Shown: positions 17,406-25,349 of the stretch, in pieces | Numbering within the stretch: position 1 is the stretch's first letter | Layout: every line of letters begins with the position of its first letter | Assembly (NCBI RefSeq): GCF_039537875.1 | Contig: NZ_BAABBI010000001.1 | Span: 1,748,470 to 1,812,469, forward strand | Direction: 5' to 3' | Source: Corallibacter vietnamensis | GTDB lineage: Bacteria > Bacteroidota > Bacteroidia > Flavobacteriales > Flavobacteriaceae | Length of the DNA stretch: 64,000 bases | Made by a program: the position numbers and the translations under genes | Notes under the pieces: model-generated | What the model was told of the DNA's origin: nothing | The model's database searches: none | Seen by the model: the letters and a program-made list of their open reading frames with translations, nothing else

Positions 17406-17990
17406 TTAGCAGTTTTTATATTTATCATGTAAGCCAACACCTTGTAATATCAAAGGCGTTATTTTTTCAAGACGAGATTCTTTTGTAGCTTCACGTTTGG
17501 CACTTGCTATATGCTCGCAGTATTCACGTTGTTTGCCTGGTGTTAATGCGCTAAAGGCAGCTTTTAAATCGCTGTTTGTTTTTAATTTTGCATTCAGAGC
17601 TTCAGGAATATTAACTGTCTTTCCTTTTTTTGTAGGTTTTAATTCTTTTCCAAGTTTTTGATTTTCTATAGCTTCTTTAGCATAAGCCAATACAGTATCT
17701 TCATCAATATCATTTATAGATTCAAAACGCATTTGACGTAAAGCTTTGGTCTTTTCTTGGGCAGTTACGAGTAGCTTTTTTTCGTCTTTTAGAAATACAC
17801 CATTAAAAAACCAAATGCAAAAATGATTTTTAAAAGCAGCCAAACCTATAACGTTTTTACCATTTATAGTATAAACAGGAGCGCTCCATTTCAAGCTCTC
17901 TTCTAATTCTGTTTTTAATAAAATATTTCTTAATAAAATTAAGGAATCTTTATATTTTACTTGGCTTTCTATATACTTGTCAACATCCAT
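17406..17990 (-). CDS. YdeI/OmpD-associated family protein with DUF1801 domain
   Basis: A 194-residue cytoplasmic protein. The N-terminal part (about 1-110) is a DUF1801 domain (ESLKWSAPVYTINGKNVIGLAAFKNHFCIWFF). The C-terminal part (about 125-185) matches the YdeI/OmpD-associated helical domain (FSALTPGKQREYCEHIASAKREATKESRLEKI). Family members have been linked loosely to peptide resistance in Salmonella, but no reaction is known. The start lies back to back with the TonB receptor region. Confidence 0.78.
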   Translation of the reverse strand: MDVDKYIESQVKYKDSLILLRNILLKTELEESLKWSAPVYTINGKNVIGLAAFKNHFCIWFFNGVFLKDEKKLLVTAQEKTKALRQMRFESINDIDEDTVLAYAKEAIENQKLGKELKPTKKGKTVNIPEALNAKLKTNSDLKAAFSALTPGKQREYCEHIASAKREATKESRLEKITPLILQGVGLHDKYKNC

Positions 17991-18144
17991 ATTTTTTTTC
18001 TTAATAAATCATAATTATACTGGTAAAAATACACCTTTTTCAGGGCTTTATAATAATCAAAAGCTATTGTTTTGTATCTCAATATTATATGAAAAATTAT
18101 TTCAATTTAGTCTAAATAAGCTTTTTTATTATGTAAGCCAAAGT

Positions 18145-18152
18145 TATATTTG
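18145..18152 (+). promoter_or_regulatory. -7 box for TonB-dependent receptor
   Basis: TATATTTG matches TAnnTTTG and lies 34 nt upstream of the chosen ATG at 18187. This location also argues against translation from the longer frame that begins near 17977. Confidence 0.55.
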
Positions 18153-18186
18153 CACTTTATTTATATTAAATCTAAATACCGCTATA

Positions 18187-20574
18187 ATGAAAAAAATACT
18201 ATACTTACTATTTTTGATTGCTTGCCAGTTTACTTTCGCTCAAACAAAAATTACTGGAACCGTTGTTGATGAAAACAGCAAATCAGTTGCTAATGCTAAT
18301 GTATTATTGCAAGGTACAAATACTGGAACTTCAACAAATGAAAATGGCTATTTTGAATTAGAGGGTATAACACCTGGTGCTTATACAATTACAATATCAT
18401 TTGTAGGCTTTAAAACATTATTCAAAGATGTTTATGTGAAAAATAATGAAGTTTTAAACTTGACTTTTCAATTAACAAATGACGCAGAACTTGATGAAGT
18501 TGAAGTTTTTGGTAATAGATATAAACATCCAGATAAAATAGAGGCTATTACCAGATTACCATTAGAGCCCTATGAACAAATTCAAAGTGTTTCCATTATT
18601 TCTGATAAGTTAATAACTCAGCAAGGTAACTTAACAATATCAGATGCAACCAAAAATGTACCAGGCGTGTATACTTTTGCAACTTATGGAAATAAACGAG
18701 AAAGTATGTCATCTCGTGGTTTTAGAGGAATTCCAATTCTTAAAAATGGTGTTCGAGTTCATTCAGATTTTAGAGGAACAGGAATTTTAACCGATATGCA
18801 AGGTGTTGATAACATACAGGTTTTAAAAGGATCTTCAGCTATAACACAAGGAGTAGCAACAGATTTAGGAAGTCCAGGTGGCGTTATTAATATTGTTACA
18901 AAAACACCTAAATATCATTTTGGTGGTAATGCATCTTTAAGAGTTGGAAGTTTTGGTCAAGGTCGTGCAACCTTTGATGTTTACGGCCCATTAACAGAGA
19001 CCGAAAATGTTGCCTTTAGAATAAATGGAGCATTAGAACGCGCCGATGGTTATAGAACAGGTATATCTTCAGAGCGTTTTTATATAAATCCTTCATTAGA
19101 ATGGAAGATTGATGACAAGTCTACACTAACATTAGAAATGGATTACTTTGATGATAGTCGTACACCAGATGTTGGAACTGTAAATTTAGCTGAAAACGAT
19201 ACAAAAGCTATTTATGATTTACCGTACAATCAATTTTTAGGCTTTGAAAATGATAAATCATTAACAAAAAACACAACATATTCTATTCGATTTAATAGAC
19301 AGTTAAATGATAAATTAAGCTTAAAGGCTGCCTTTTACAAGTCTAACCTAGAGTTAGATGATAAAGGAGCAAGTTTGGGAAGAGTAATTGTAGATGATAT
19401 AACAGGAGACCCTATTTATAATTTAAGATCAAGAGGCTATGCAATATCTACAAGAAAGGATAATAATGCTGTATTGCAGTTTGATGTAGTTGGAGAAGAA
19501 GTAAAAACAGGCCGTATCTCTCATACATTTCAAGTAGGTTTTGATTATAGAACCACAACGTATGATACATACTCAAGAAGCGCTTCTTCAGTTGATGTTA
19601 TAAATGTATTTGCTCCAAACACTAGAATATTACCAGGGAATAGCGAGTTAAACTTTGGAGACCCAAATATAGGTGGAGCAAGTTCACGAGCTATAGGTTT
19701 TGTGGCGCAAGACGTTGTAACTTTTAACAAGTGGTTAAAAACCTTTTTAGGAATTCGATATAGTAAAACTCAAACTGATGCTGATACACAAACAACAGAG
19801 AGTGATGCTTTCAACCCTTTAGCAGGAGTCATTATAACTCCAATAGAGAATATTAATGTCTTTGCTTCTTATACCAATAGTTCTAACCCACGTACAGCTA
19901 CTCGATTAGATATCAATGGTGAAGAATTAGGGAATGAACGATTTGACCAAATAGAAGCAGGTATAAAAACAAATTGGTTTGATAGTAGACTGCGTTTTAA
20001 TTTTACTTTCTTTAAAATAAATAATAAAGATATTAATTTACCTGTTTATGATGAAAACTGGGTAGCAACTGGTTTTTACCAAAAAGGCGGAAACGATGAA
20101 CGTAAAGGTGTAGAAATTGAGTTAAGTGGGCGCATTTTAGAAAACCTAGAAGTTATTACTGGGTATTCATATATTGATGCACAATATAAGGAGCATACAT
20201 CGTTTGTATATGGGTCAGCACCATTAAATACACCATCTCACACTTTTAATACTTATGTAAATTATAGTTTTAATAATGCTCTTAAAGGTTTATCTGTAGG
20301 AGCAGGAGCATACTACACAGGAAAAAGACCAATAAATGACTGGAGCGCAGGAGCAGTAACACACGAAGGTATTGTTCCTAACCAGAAGCCATTTGAAGTT
20401 GATGCCTACACATTAGTAAATGCTCAAGTTGCTTATCGCTTTAATGACAATTGGAATTTTAGAGTATTACTAAATAATATATTTGATGAAATAGGCTATA
20501 ATGCATATAGAACACGCTATATAAACCAAACAGATCCACGCAATTTTGCAGGTGTGCTTACATACACATTTTAA
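18187..20574 (+). CDS. TonB-dependent siderophore receptor
   Basis: Outer-membrane receptor of 795 residues for iron-chelate import driven by TonB. It has a signal peptide (MKKILYLLFLIACQFTFA), a CarboxypepD-regulatory-like N-terminal extension (about 20-105, ITGTVVDENSKSVANANVLLQG), a plug (about 125-260, with VPGVYTFATYGNKRESMSSR and the LKGSSAITQGV element) and a 22-strand barrel ending in ...AGVLTYTF with the terminal aromatic. The frame is open to 17977, but the ATG at 18187 gives the proper signal peptide and follows a -7 box. The SVSIISDKLI motif marks the siderophore subfamily. The ligand is unknown. Confidence 0.9.
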   Translation: MKKILYLLFLIACQFTFAQTKITGTVVDENSKSVANANVLLQGTNTGTSTNENGYFELEGITPGAYTITISFVGFKTLFKDVYVKNNEVLNLTFQLTNDAELDEVEVFGNRYKHPDKIEAITRLPLEPYEQIQSVSIISDKLITQQGNLTISDATKNVPGVYTFATYGNKRESMSSRGFRGIPILKNGVRVHSDFRGTGILTDMQGVDNIQVLKGSSAITQGVATDLGSPGGVINIVTKTPKYHFGGNASLRVGSFGQGRATFDVYGPLTETENVAFRINGALERADGYRTGISSERFYINPSLEWKIDDKSTLTLEMDYFDDSRTPDVGTVNLAENDTKAIYDLPYNQFLGFENDKSLTKNTTYSIRFNRQLNDKLSLKAAFYKSNLELDDKGASLGRVIVDDITGDPIYNLRSRGYAISTRKDNNAVLQFDVVGEEVKTGRISHTFQVGFDYRTTTYDTYSRSASSVDVINVFAPNTRILPGNSELNFGDPNIGGASSRAIGFVAQDVVTFNKWLKTFLGIRYSKTQTDADTQTTESDAFNPLAGVIITPIENINVFASYTNSSNPRTATRLDINGEELGNERFDQIEAGIKTNWFDSRLRFNFTFFKINNKDINLPVYDENWVATGFYQKGGNDERKGVEIELSGRILENLEVITGYSYIDAQYKEHTSFVYGSAPLNTPSHTFNTYVNYSFNNALKGLSVGAGAYYTGKRPINDWSAGAVTHEGIVPNQKPFEVDAYTLVNAQVAYRFNDNWNFRVLLNNIFDEIGYNAYRTRYINQTDPRNFAGVLTYTF

Positions 20575-20593
20575 ATTAAATAATTAGTCATAA

Positions 20594-20623
20594 AAAAAGC
20601 CGCTCATCAGAGCGGCTTTTTTT
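20594..20623. terminator. Terminator between TonB receptor gene and pepT
   Basis: GCCGCTC pairs with GAGCGGC around an ATCA loop, flanked by A- and T-tracts. It is GC-rich for this genome and usable in both directions. Confidence 0.85.
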
Positions 20624-20640
20624 ATGATATATAAAAGTGA

Positions 20641-21885
20641 TTATTTTTTATATTTTTCAGCAGTAAGTTCAGCTATTTTACATATTACTTCTGTAGCTTT
20701 TATCATGCTTTCTACAGGCACATATTCATATCGTCCATGAAAATTATGTCCGCCAGCAAAAATATTAGGACAAGGTAGCCCCATGTAGCTTAATTGAGAA
20801 CCATCAGTACCACCACGTATAGCTTTAATAAGTGGTTTAATATCTAATTGTTTCATGGCTTCTTCAGCAATGTCAACAATATGTATTACAGGTTCTACTT
20901 TCTCTTTCATATTAAAGTACTGATCCTTTATGTCTATTGTAATTACTTCACGTTCGTATTGAGAGTTTAATTCAAAAGCTAGTTTTTGCATAACTTCTTT
21001 TCTAGCTTCAAAATGTTCTTTATCATGGTCACGAATTATATACTCTAGTGTTGTTTTATCTACTTCGCCATTAATAGCACATAAATGGAAAAAGCCTTCG
21101 TAGCCTTCAGTGTGTTCTGGTGTTTCAAGTCTTGGTAGTGAATTTATAAACTCTGTAGCAATGTACATAGAATTTACCATTTTGCCTTTTGCGTAACCAG
21201 GGTGTACTATCTTCCCTTTTATAGTGACCACTGCACCAGCGGCATTAAAATTCTCGTATTCTAATTCTCCTATTTGGCTGCCATCCATGGTGTAAGCCCA
21301 ATCAGCACCAAACTTTTCTACATCAAATTTGTGTGCACCACGACCTATTTCTTCGTCAGGTGTAAAACCAACTTTTATGTCACCATGTTTTATTTCAGGG
21401 TGGTCTATGAGGTATTTCATAGCGGTAATTATTTCAGCAATACCAGCCTTGTCATCAGCACCTAAAAGTGTAGTTCCGTCTGTTGTAATAATGGTTTGGC
21501 CTTTGTATAAAAGCAAGTCTTCAAAATAATCAGGAGATAATATAATATCCTCTTCGGCATTTAACACAATGTCTTTCCCATCATAATCTTCAATAATTTG
21601 AGGTTTAACATTAGCTCCTGTAAAATCTGGTGTTGTATCAAAGTGTGAAATAAATCCAATTGCAGGTACTTTGTGATCTACATTACTAGGTAGTGTAGCC
21701 ATAATGTAAGCATTATTATCTATGGTAACATCTTTCATGCCTATAGCAATAAGCTCTTTGGTTAAAGCGCGAGCTAAATCCCATTGCTTGGCAGAGCTAG
21801 GCGTTGTTTCAGAGTTTGGGTCTGCTTCTGTATCAACAGTTACATAGCTTATAAATCGGTCTATTATCTCTTGTTTATTTATCAT
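20641..21885 (-). CDS. pepT: Peptidase T (tripeptide aminopeptidase)
   Basis: Zinc-dependent M20 aminopeptidase that removes the N-terminal residue of tripeptides in the cytoplasm. Metal-site motifs are clear: GFISHFDTTPDFTG (His-x-Asp), TTLLGADDKAGIAEI (bridging Asp), TPDEEIGRGAHKF (general base Glu) and FAGGHNFHGRYEYVP. The open frame extends to 21936, but the ATG at 21885 (MINKQEIIDRFISY) matches the PepT N-terminus and gives 414 residues, near the E. coli length of 408. Confidence 0.93.
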   Translation of the reverse strand: MINKQEIIDRFISYVTVDTEADPNSETTPSSAKQWDLARALTKELIAIGMKDVTIDNNAYIMATLPSNVDHKVPAIGFISHFDTTPDFTGANVKPQIIEDYDGKDIVLNAEEDIILSPDYFEDLLLYKGQTIITTDGTTLLGADDKAGIAEIITAMKYLIDHPEIKHGDIKVGFTPDEEIGRGAHKFDVEKFGADWAYTMDGSQIGELEYENFNAAGAVVTIKGKIVHPGYAKGKMVNSMYIATEFINSLPRLETPEHTEGYEGFFHLCAINGEVDKTTLEYIIRDHDKEHFEARKEVMQKLAFELNSQYEREVITIDIKDQYFNMKEKVEPVIHIVDIAEEAMKQLDIKPLIKAIRGGTDGSQLSYMGLPCPNIFAGGHNFHGRYEYVPVESMIKATEVICKIAELTAEKYKK

Positions 21886-21979
21886 TAGTCTTTTTTTTAG
21901 GCAATATTTGTTAATAAATGTATTCAAAAATACCAATAATTTATAAAACTAATGTTAGCATTATTCATGAAATACATCC

Positions 21980-21987
21980 TATTTTTG
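21980..21987 (+). promoter_or_regulatory. -7 box for pyrD
   Basis: TATTTTTG matches TAnnTTTG and is located 20 nt before the ATG at 22008. It lies inside the 5' end of the longer open frame, supporting the downstream start. Confidence 0.55.
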
Positions 21988-22007
21988 CACCACAACACAA
22001 CCCAATT

Positions 22008-23024
22008 ATGTACAAATTATTTATAAGACCAGTATTCTTTCTTTTTGATCCAGAGCGTATTCATTATTTTACATTTTCTCTTATTCGTTTTTTAAATAGA
22101 TTACCATTTATGCCGAGTCTTTTTAGAAGCTTATATACGGTAAAAGATAAACGTTTAGAAAAAACACTTTTTGGATTAACGTTTAAAAACCCTGTAGGAT
22201 TAGCCGCAGGATTTGATAAGGATGCAAAACTATTTAATGAGTTAGGAAATTTAGGGTTTGGTTTTGTAGAAATAGGAACATTGACACCAAAACCGCAATC
22301 AGGAAACCCTAAAAAGCGTTTGTTTAGACTTAAGGCTGATGCTGCTATAATAAATAGAATGGGGTTTAATAATGGTGGTGTTTTTGAAGCTGTAGAACGT
22401 TTAAAGAATAATTCGGGTGTTTTAATAGGCGGAAACATAGGAAAAAACAAGGTAACACCTAATGAACACGCTGTTGAAGATTATAAAATATGTTTTGAAG
22501 CTTTATTTGATTATGTAGATTATTTTGTTGTAAATGTAAGCTCTCCTAATACACCTAATTTAAGAGCGCTTCAGGATAAGGAGCCATTAACAAAGTTGTT
22601 ACAAACATTAAAAAATCTTAATGCGGAAAAGGAAACACCAAAACCTATTTTGCTAAAAATTGCTCCAGATTTAAGTGATGATCAATTAATGGATATTATT
22701 GATATTGTTGCTGAAACTAAAATAGATGGTGTTATAGCAACCAATACAACAATATCTAGAGAAGGTTTGAAATCTGAAAACAAAAAAGAAATTGGTGGCT
22801 TAAGTGGAAAACCATTAACAAACAGGTCTACAGAGGTAATTAGATTTTTATCAGAAAAAAGTAATAAGGCATTTCCTATTATAGGTGTTGGAGGAATTCA
22901 TTCAGCAAAAGATGCGCTAGAGAAAATAGATGCTGGTGCAGATTTAGTACAACTCTATACAGGTTTTATTTATGAAGGGCCTAAACTGATACGAGATATC
23001 AATAAAGCATTATTAAAAAGATAA
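22008..23024 (+). CDS. pyrD: Quinone-dependent dihydroorotate dehydrogenase (class 2)
   Basis: Oxidises dihydroorotate to orotate in pyrimidine synthesis, passing electrons to the quinone pool at the inner membrane. The class 2 N-terminal membrane-associating helices (MYKLFIRPVFFLFDPERIHYF) are followed by the TIM barrel with NPVGLAAGFDKDA, RMGFNNGG, FVVNVSSPNTPNLR (catalytic Ser), TNTTISREGL and GVGGIHSAKDALEKI. The start at 22008 gives 338 residues, the family norm. The exporter gene begins just after its stop. Confidence 0.95.
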   Translation: MYKLFIRPVFFLFDPERIHYFTFSLIRFLNRLPFMPSLFRSLYTVKDKRLEKTLFGLTFKNPVGLAAGFDKDAKLFNELGNLGFGFVEIGTLTPKPQSGNPKKRLFRLKADAAIINRMGFNNGGVFEAVERLKNNSGVLIGGNIGKNKVTPNEHAVEDYKICFEALFDYVDYFVVNVSSPNTPNLRALQDKEPLTKLLQTLKNLNAEKETPKPILLKIAPDLSDDQLMDIIDIVAETKIDGVIATNTTISREGLKSENKKEIGGLSGKPLTNRSTEVIRFLSEKSNKAFPIIGVGGIHSAKDALEKIDAGADLVQLYTGFIYEGPKLIRDINKALLKR

Positions 23025-23026
23025 AC

Positions 23027-23644
23027 CTGAACTACGAGATACTCATATCGTTTATTTTTGCTACAGCAGCTTTGGCTATATCGCCAGGACCTGATAATAT
23101 TTATGTTTTAATACAAAGTGTTGCTCATGGCAAAAAGTATGGTTTAGCAACTGTTGCAGGGCTTATCTCTGGATGTGTAATACACACAACATTTTTAGCT
23201 TTTGGCGTTTCAGCAATTATCAAACAAAGTGAAAGTTTGTTTTTTGCTATCAAGCTTTTAGGTGCTTTGTATTTAGTGTATTTGGCTTATCAAGTATATA
23301 AATCTGATGGTAGCCTAGAAGTGTCAGATGATAATGTTCCTAAAAAAACAACAACACAGTTGTTTAAACAAGGGTTTATTATGAATGTGTTAAACCCTAA
23401 AGTAACCATATTCTTTTTAGCATTTTTTCCGGGGTTTTTATTTAGTAATACATTAAGTACAGTAATTCAGTTTTATGTTTTAGGATTTCTTTTTATGGGT
23501 GTTTCATTACTTGTATTTTCAGCTATAGCAATACTTTCTGGACATATATCAAGTTATATAAAATCGCACAAACACATAGGAGATATTTTAAAATGGTTAC
23601 AAATTGTTGTTTTTATTGCAATAGCCATTTTGATTTTAATTTAG
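23027..23644 (+). CDS. LysE/RhtB family amino-acid exporter, probable CTG start
   Basis: A 205-residue inner-membrane exporter of the LysE type. The family signature (T)AALAISPGPDNIYVLIQSVAHGKKYG and about six membrane helices are present. No ATG, GTG or TTG exists at the position where family members begin. TTG at 23072 would remove the first helix and half of the signature. The frame upstream reads NYEILISFIFATAALAISPGP, and CTG at 23027, 2 nt after the pyrD stop, yields the normal length. The substrate is unknown (often threonine, homoserine or lysine). Confidence 0.8.
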   Translation: MNYEILISFIFATAALAISPGPDNIYVLIQSVAHGKKYGLATVAGLISGCVIHTTFLAFGVSAIIKQSESLFFAIKLLGALYLVYLAYQVYKSDGSLEVSDDNVPKKTTTQLFKQGFIMNVLNPKVTIFFLAFFPGFLFSNTLSTVIQFYVLGFLFMGVSLLVFSAIAILSGHISSYIKSHKHIGDILKWLQIVVFIAIAILILI

Positions 23645-23681
23645 TTTTAAAGAAAACGTTTTCGTTCATGTTTTTCTTTAC

Positions 23682-23689
23682 TATCTTTG
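23682..23689 (+). promoter_or_regulatory. -7 box for HMG-CoA lyase, near-leaderless
   Basis: TATCTTTG matches TAnnTTTG. The last base is only 6 nt before the ATG at 23696, so the transcript is predicted to have almost no leader. Confidence 0.5.
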
Positions 23690-23695
23690 GCAGTA

Positions 23696-24559
23696 ATGAG
23701 CAACACAGTAAAAATTATTGAATGCCCTAGAGATGCTATGCAAGGCATTAAGGCTTTTATTCCTACAGAAAAAAAAGTACAATACCTCCAATCGTTATTG
23801 CGTGTTGGTTTTGATACCATAGACTTTGGAAGTTTTGTATCACCAAAAGCGATACCGCAAATGGTAGATACCGCAAATGTTTTATCTCAATTAGATTTAA
23901 GTAATACAAAAAGTAAGCTACTAGCAATTATTGCCAACGTTAGAGGAGCTGAAGATGCATCAAAGCATAAGCCAATACAGTATTTGGGATATCCGTTTTC
24001 TATCTCTGAAAACTTTCAAATGCGTAATACACATAAAACCATAGCGCAGTCTGTAGTAACTTTAAAAGAAATATTAGAAATAGCTGATAAGTCTAATAAA
24101 GAAGTTGTCGTTTATATTTCAATGGGCTTTGGTAATCCATACGGAGATCCTTGGAGTGTAGAAATAGTAGGTGAGTGGACAGAACGACTTGCTAATATGG
24201 GAGTAAAAATTCTATCATTGAGCGATACTGTAGGAACCTCAAATCCTGAAAATATTGATTATTTGTTTTCTAATTTAATACCAAAATACCCTAATGTTGA
24301 GTTTGGTGCACATTTGCATACAACACCAACTACTTGGTTTGAAAAAGTAGATGCAGCTTACAATGCAGGTTGTAGGCGTTTTGATGGTGCAATTCAAGGT
24401 TTTGGAGGTTGCCCAATGGCAAAAGATGACCTTACAGGTAATATGCCTACCGAAAAATTATTATCTTACATGACAAGTAAAAAAGCATCTGATTTGCAAG
24501 CGATGAGCTTTGAAAGTGCTTATAACGAAGCAACAAAAATTTTTAGTACATACCATTAA
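23696..24559 (+). CDS. Hydroxymethylglutaryl-CoA lyase
   Basis: Cleaves HMG-CoA into acetoacetate and acetyl-CoA, the last step of leucine catabolism. The DRE-TIM barrel motifs are present: KIIECPRDAMQG (Arg-Asp pair), LSDTVGTSNPENI, GAHLHTTPTTWFEK (metal His-x-His) and DGAIQGFGGCPMAKDDLTGNMPTE (catalytic Cys). The frame has an upstream TTG at 23687, but that codon belongs to the -7 box, so ATG 23696 (287 residues) is preferred. It pairs functionally with leucine dehydrogenase at 14375. Confidence 0.9.
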   Translation: MSNTVKIIECPRDAMQGIKAFIPTEKKVQYLQSLLRVGFDTIDFGSFVSPKAIPQMVDTANVLSQLDLSNTKSKLLAIIANVRGAEDASKHKPIQYLGYPFSISENFQMRNTHKTIAQSVVTLKEILEIADKSNKEVVVYISMGFGNPYGDPWSVEIVGEWTERLANMGVKILSLSDTVGTSNPENIDYLFSNLIPKYPNVEFGAHLHTTPTTWFEKVDAAYNAGCRRFDGAIQGFGGCPMAKDDLTGNMPTEKLLSYMTSKKASDLQAMSFESAYNEATKIFSTYH

Positions 24560-24574
24560 TAGTAAAAACATGTG

Positions 24575-25276
24575 ATGAAAAACCTTGTCTGTTTTGTGTT
24601 ATTTGCAAGTTGTTTTTCTGTATCTGCTAAAGAATGGAATAGCTTAAGATCATATCAAAAAGAAACAGGCCTCACAACTTTACAGCCTTCAGATTGGTTA
24701 AAACATGATCGGAAAAAAAATACACTAACTTGGCAAAAAGCAAACCTTTTTAATTTACAAAACAATCGTCCACACGAATACGAAACTATAAAACAGCGAC
24801 GTGATTTTTATGAGTGGCTATATAAAGATTTAGAAGAAAAAGGATTTGAAGTAATGTGGCCAAAAATGGCGTATTATATTTCTAACAAACTACGTCTTAC
24901 AAAAGCATTTCCCTATAGTGTTTTTACTACAAAAGATGTGAAATTGTATGCTTATAAAGGAAGTGTAACAGTTTTTGATGAAGCATTTGCTTACCTAAAT
25001 CAGCTTTATTATGGTAACGTTTTAAAAGATAAAGAGGCTTTGCATTGGGATAAAAACATGCTTTATCAAGAACAATATTATTGGCTTCAAGATATTTATA
25101 ATGATGTAGGCGATAAAACACTAAAAACAATTTCTAGAATGGCAAAAGGAAAAGGGTTTTATAAGTTAGTAGTGCCTAAAGCGATTAGATTTCATGGTGA
25201 TATTTCTAATCAAGATGAGCGTTATAAGTATGCGCTATCCACACTGCGTATTTACTGCAAATCATATTTTAAGTAA
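24575..25276 (+). CDS. Secreted protein of unknown function
   Basis: A 233-residue protein with a short signal peptide (MKNLVCFVLFASCFSVSAKEW). The mature part is mixed helical, rich in Tyr, Lys and Trp, with recognisable blocks KHDRKKNTLTWQKANLFNLQ, RRDFYEWLYKDLEEKGFEVMWPKMAYYI and KLVVPKAIRFHGDISNQDERY. I do not recognise a domain. Relatives appear confined to flavobacteria, and I have a vague memory of some carrying a toxin-complex label, for which nothing here gives support. A GTG three bases upstream is an alternative start. It is 15 nt after the HMG-CoA lyase stop. Confidence 0.6.
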   Translation: MKNLVCFVLFASCFSVSAKEWNSLRSYQKETGLTTLQPSDWLKHDRKKNTLTWQKANLFNLQNNRPHEYETIKQRRDFYEWLYKDLEEKGFEVMWPKMAYYISNKLRLTKAFPYSVFTTKDVKLYAYKGSVTVFDEAFAYLNQLYYGNVLKDKEALHWDKNMLYQEQYYWLQDIYNDVGDKTLKTISRMAKGKGFYKLVVPKAIRFHGDISNQDERYKYALSTLRIYCKSYFK

Positions 25277-25315
25277 TTTTACAGTAACTTAAAATTATTA
25301 TAGCATATAAAATCG

Positions 25316-25323
25316 TATATTTG
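25316..25323 (+). promoter_or_regulatory. -7 box for guaB
   Basis: TATATTTG matches TAnnTTTG. The predicted transcript start near 25328 falls inside the inverted repeat at 25325-25348. Confidence 0.6.
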
Positions 25324-25324
25324 C

Positions 25325-25348
25325 ATGCAATTATAACTGTAATTGCAT
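25325..25348 (+). promoter_or_regulatory. Inverted repeat at the guaB transcription start (operator-like)
   Basis: ATGCAATTA (25325-25333) and TAATTGCAT (25340-25348) form a perfect 9-bp inverted repeat with a 6-nt spacer. It begins 2 nt after the -7 box and ends 1 nt before the guaB ATG. The position suits a repressor site or a 5' hairpin covering the start. Confidence 0.45.
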
Positions 25349-25349
25349 C

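Noticed and set aside
17977..18186. N-terminal extension of the TonB receptor frame
   Set aside because: The extension overlaps the divergent YdeI-like gene, contains the promoter box and lacks a signal peptide; the ATG at 18187 is clearly better.
23027..23072. Frameshift or pseudogene in the LysE gene
   Set aside because: The frame is open and in register with the family N-terminus; only the start codon is unusual.
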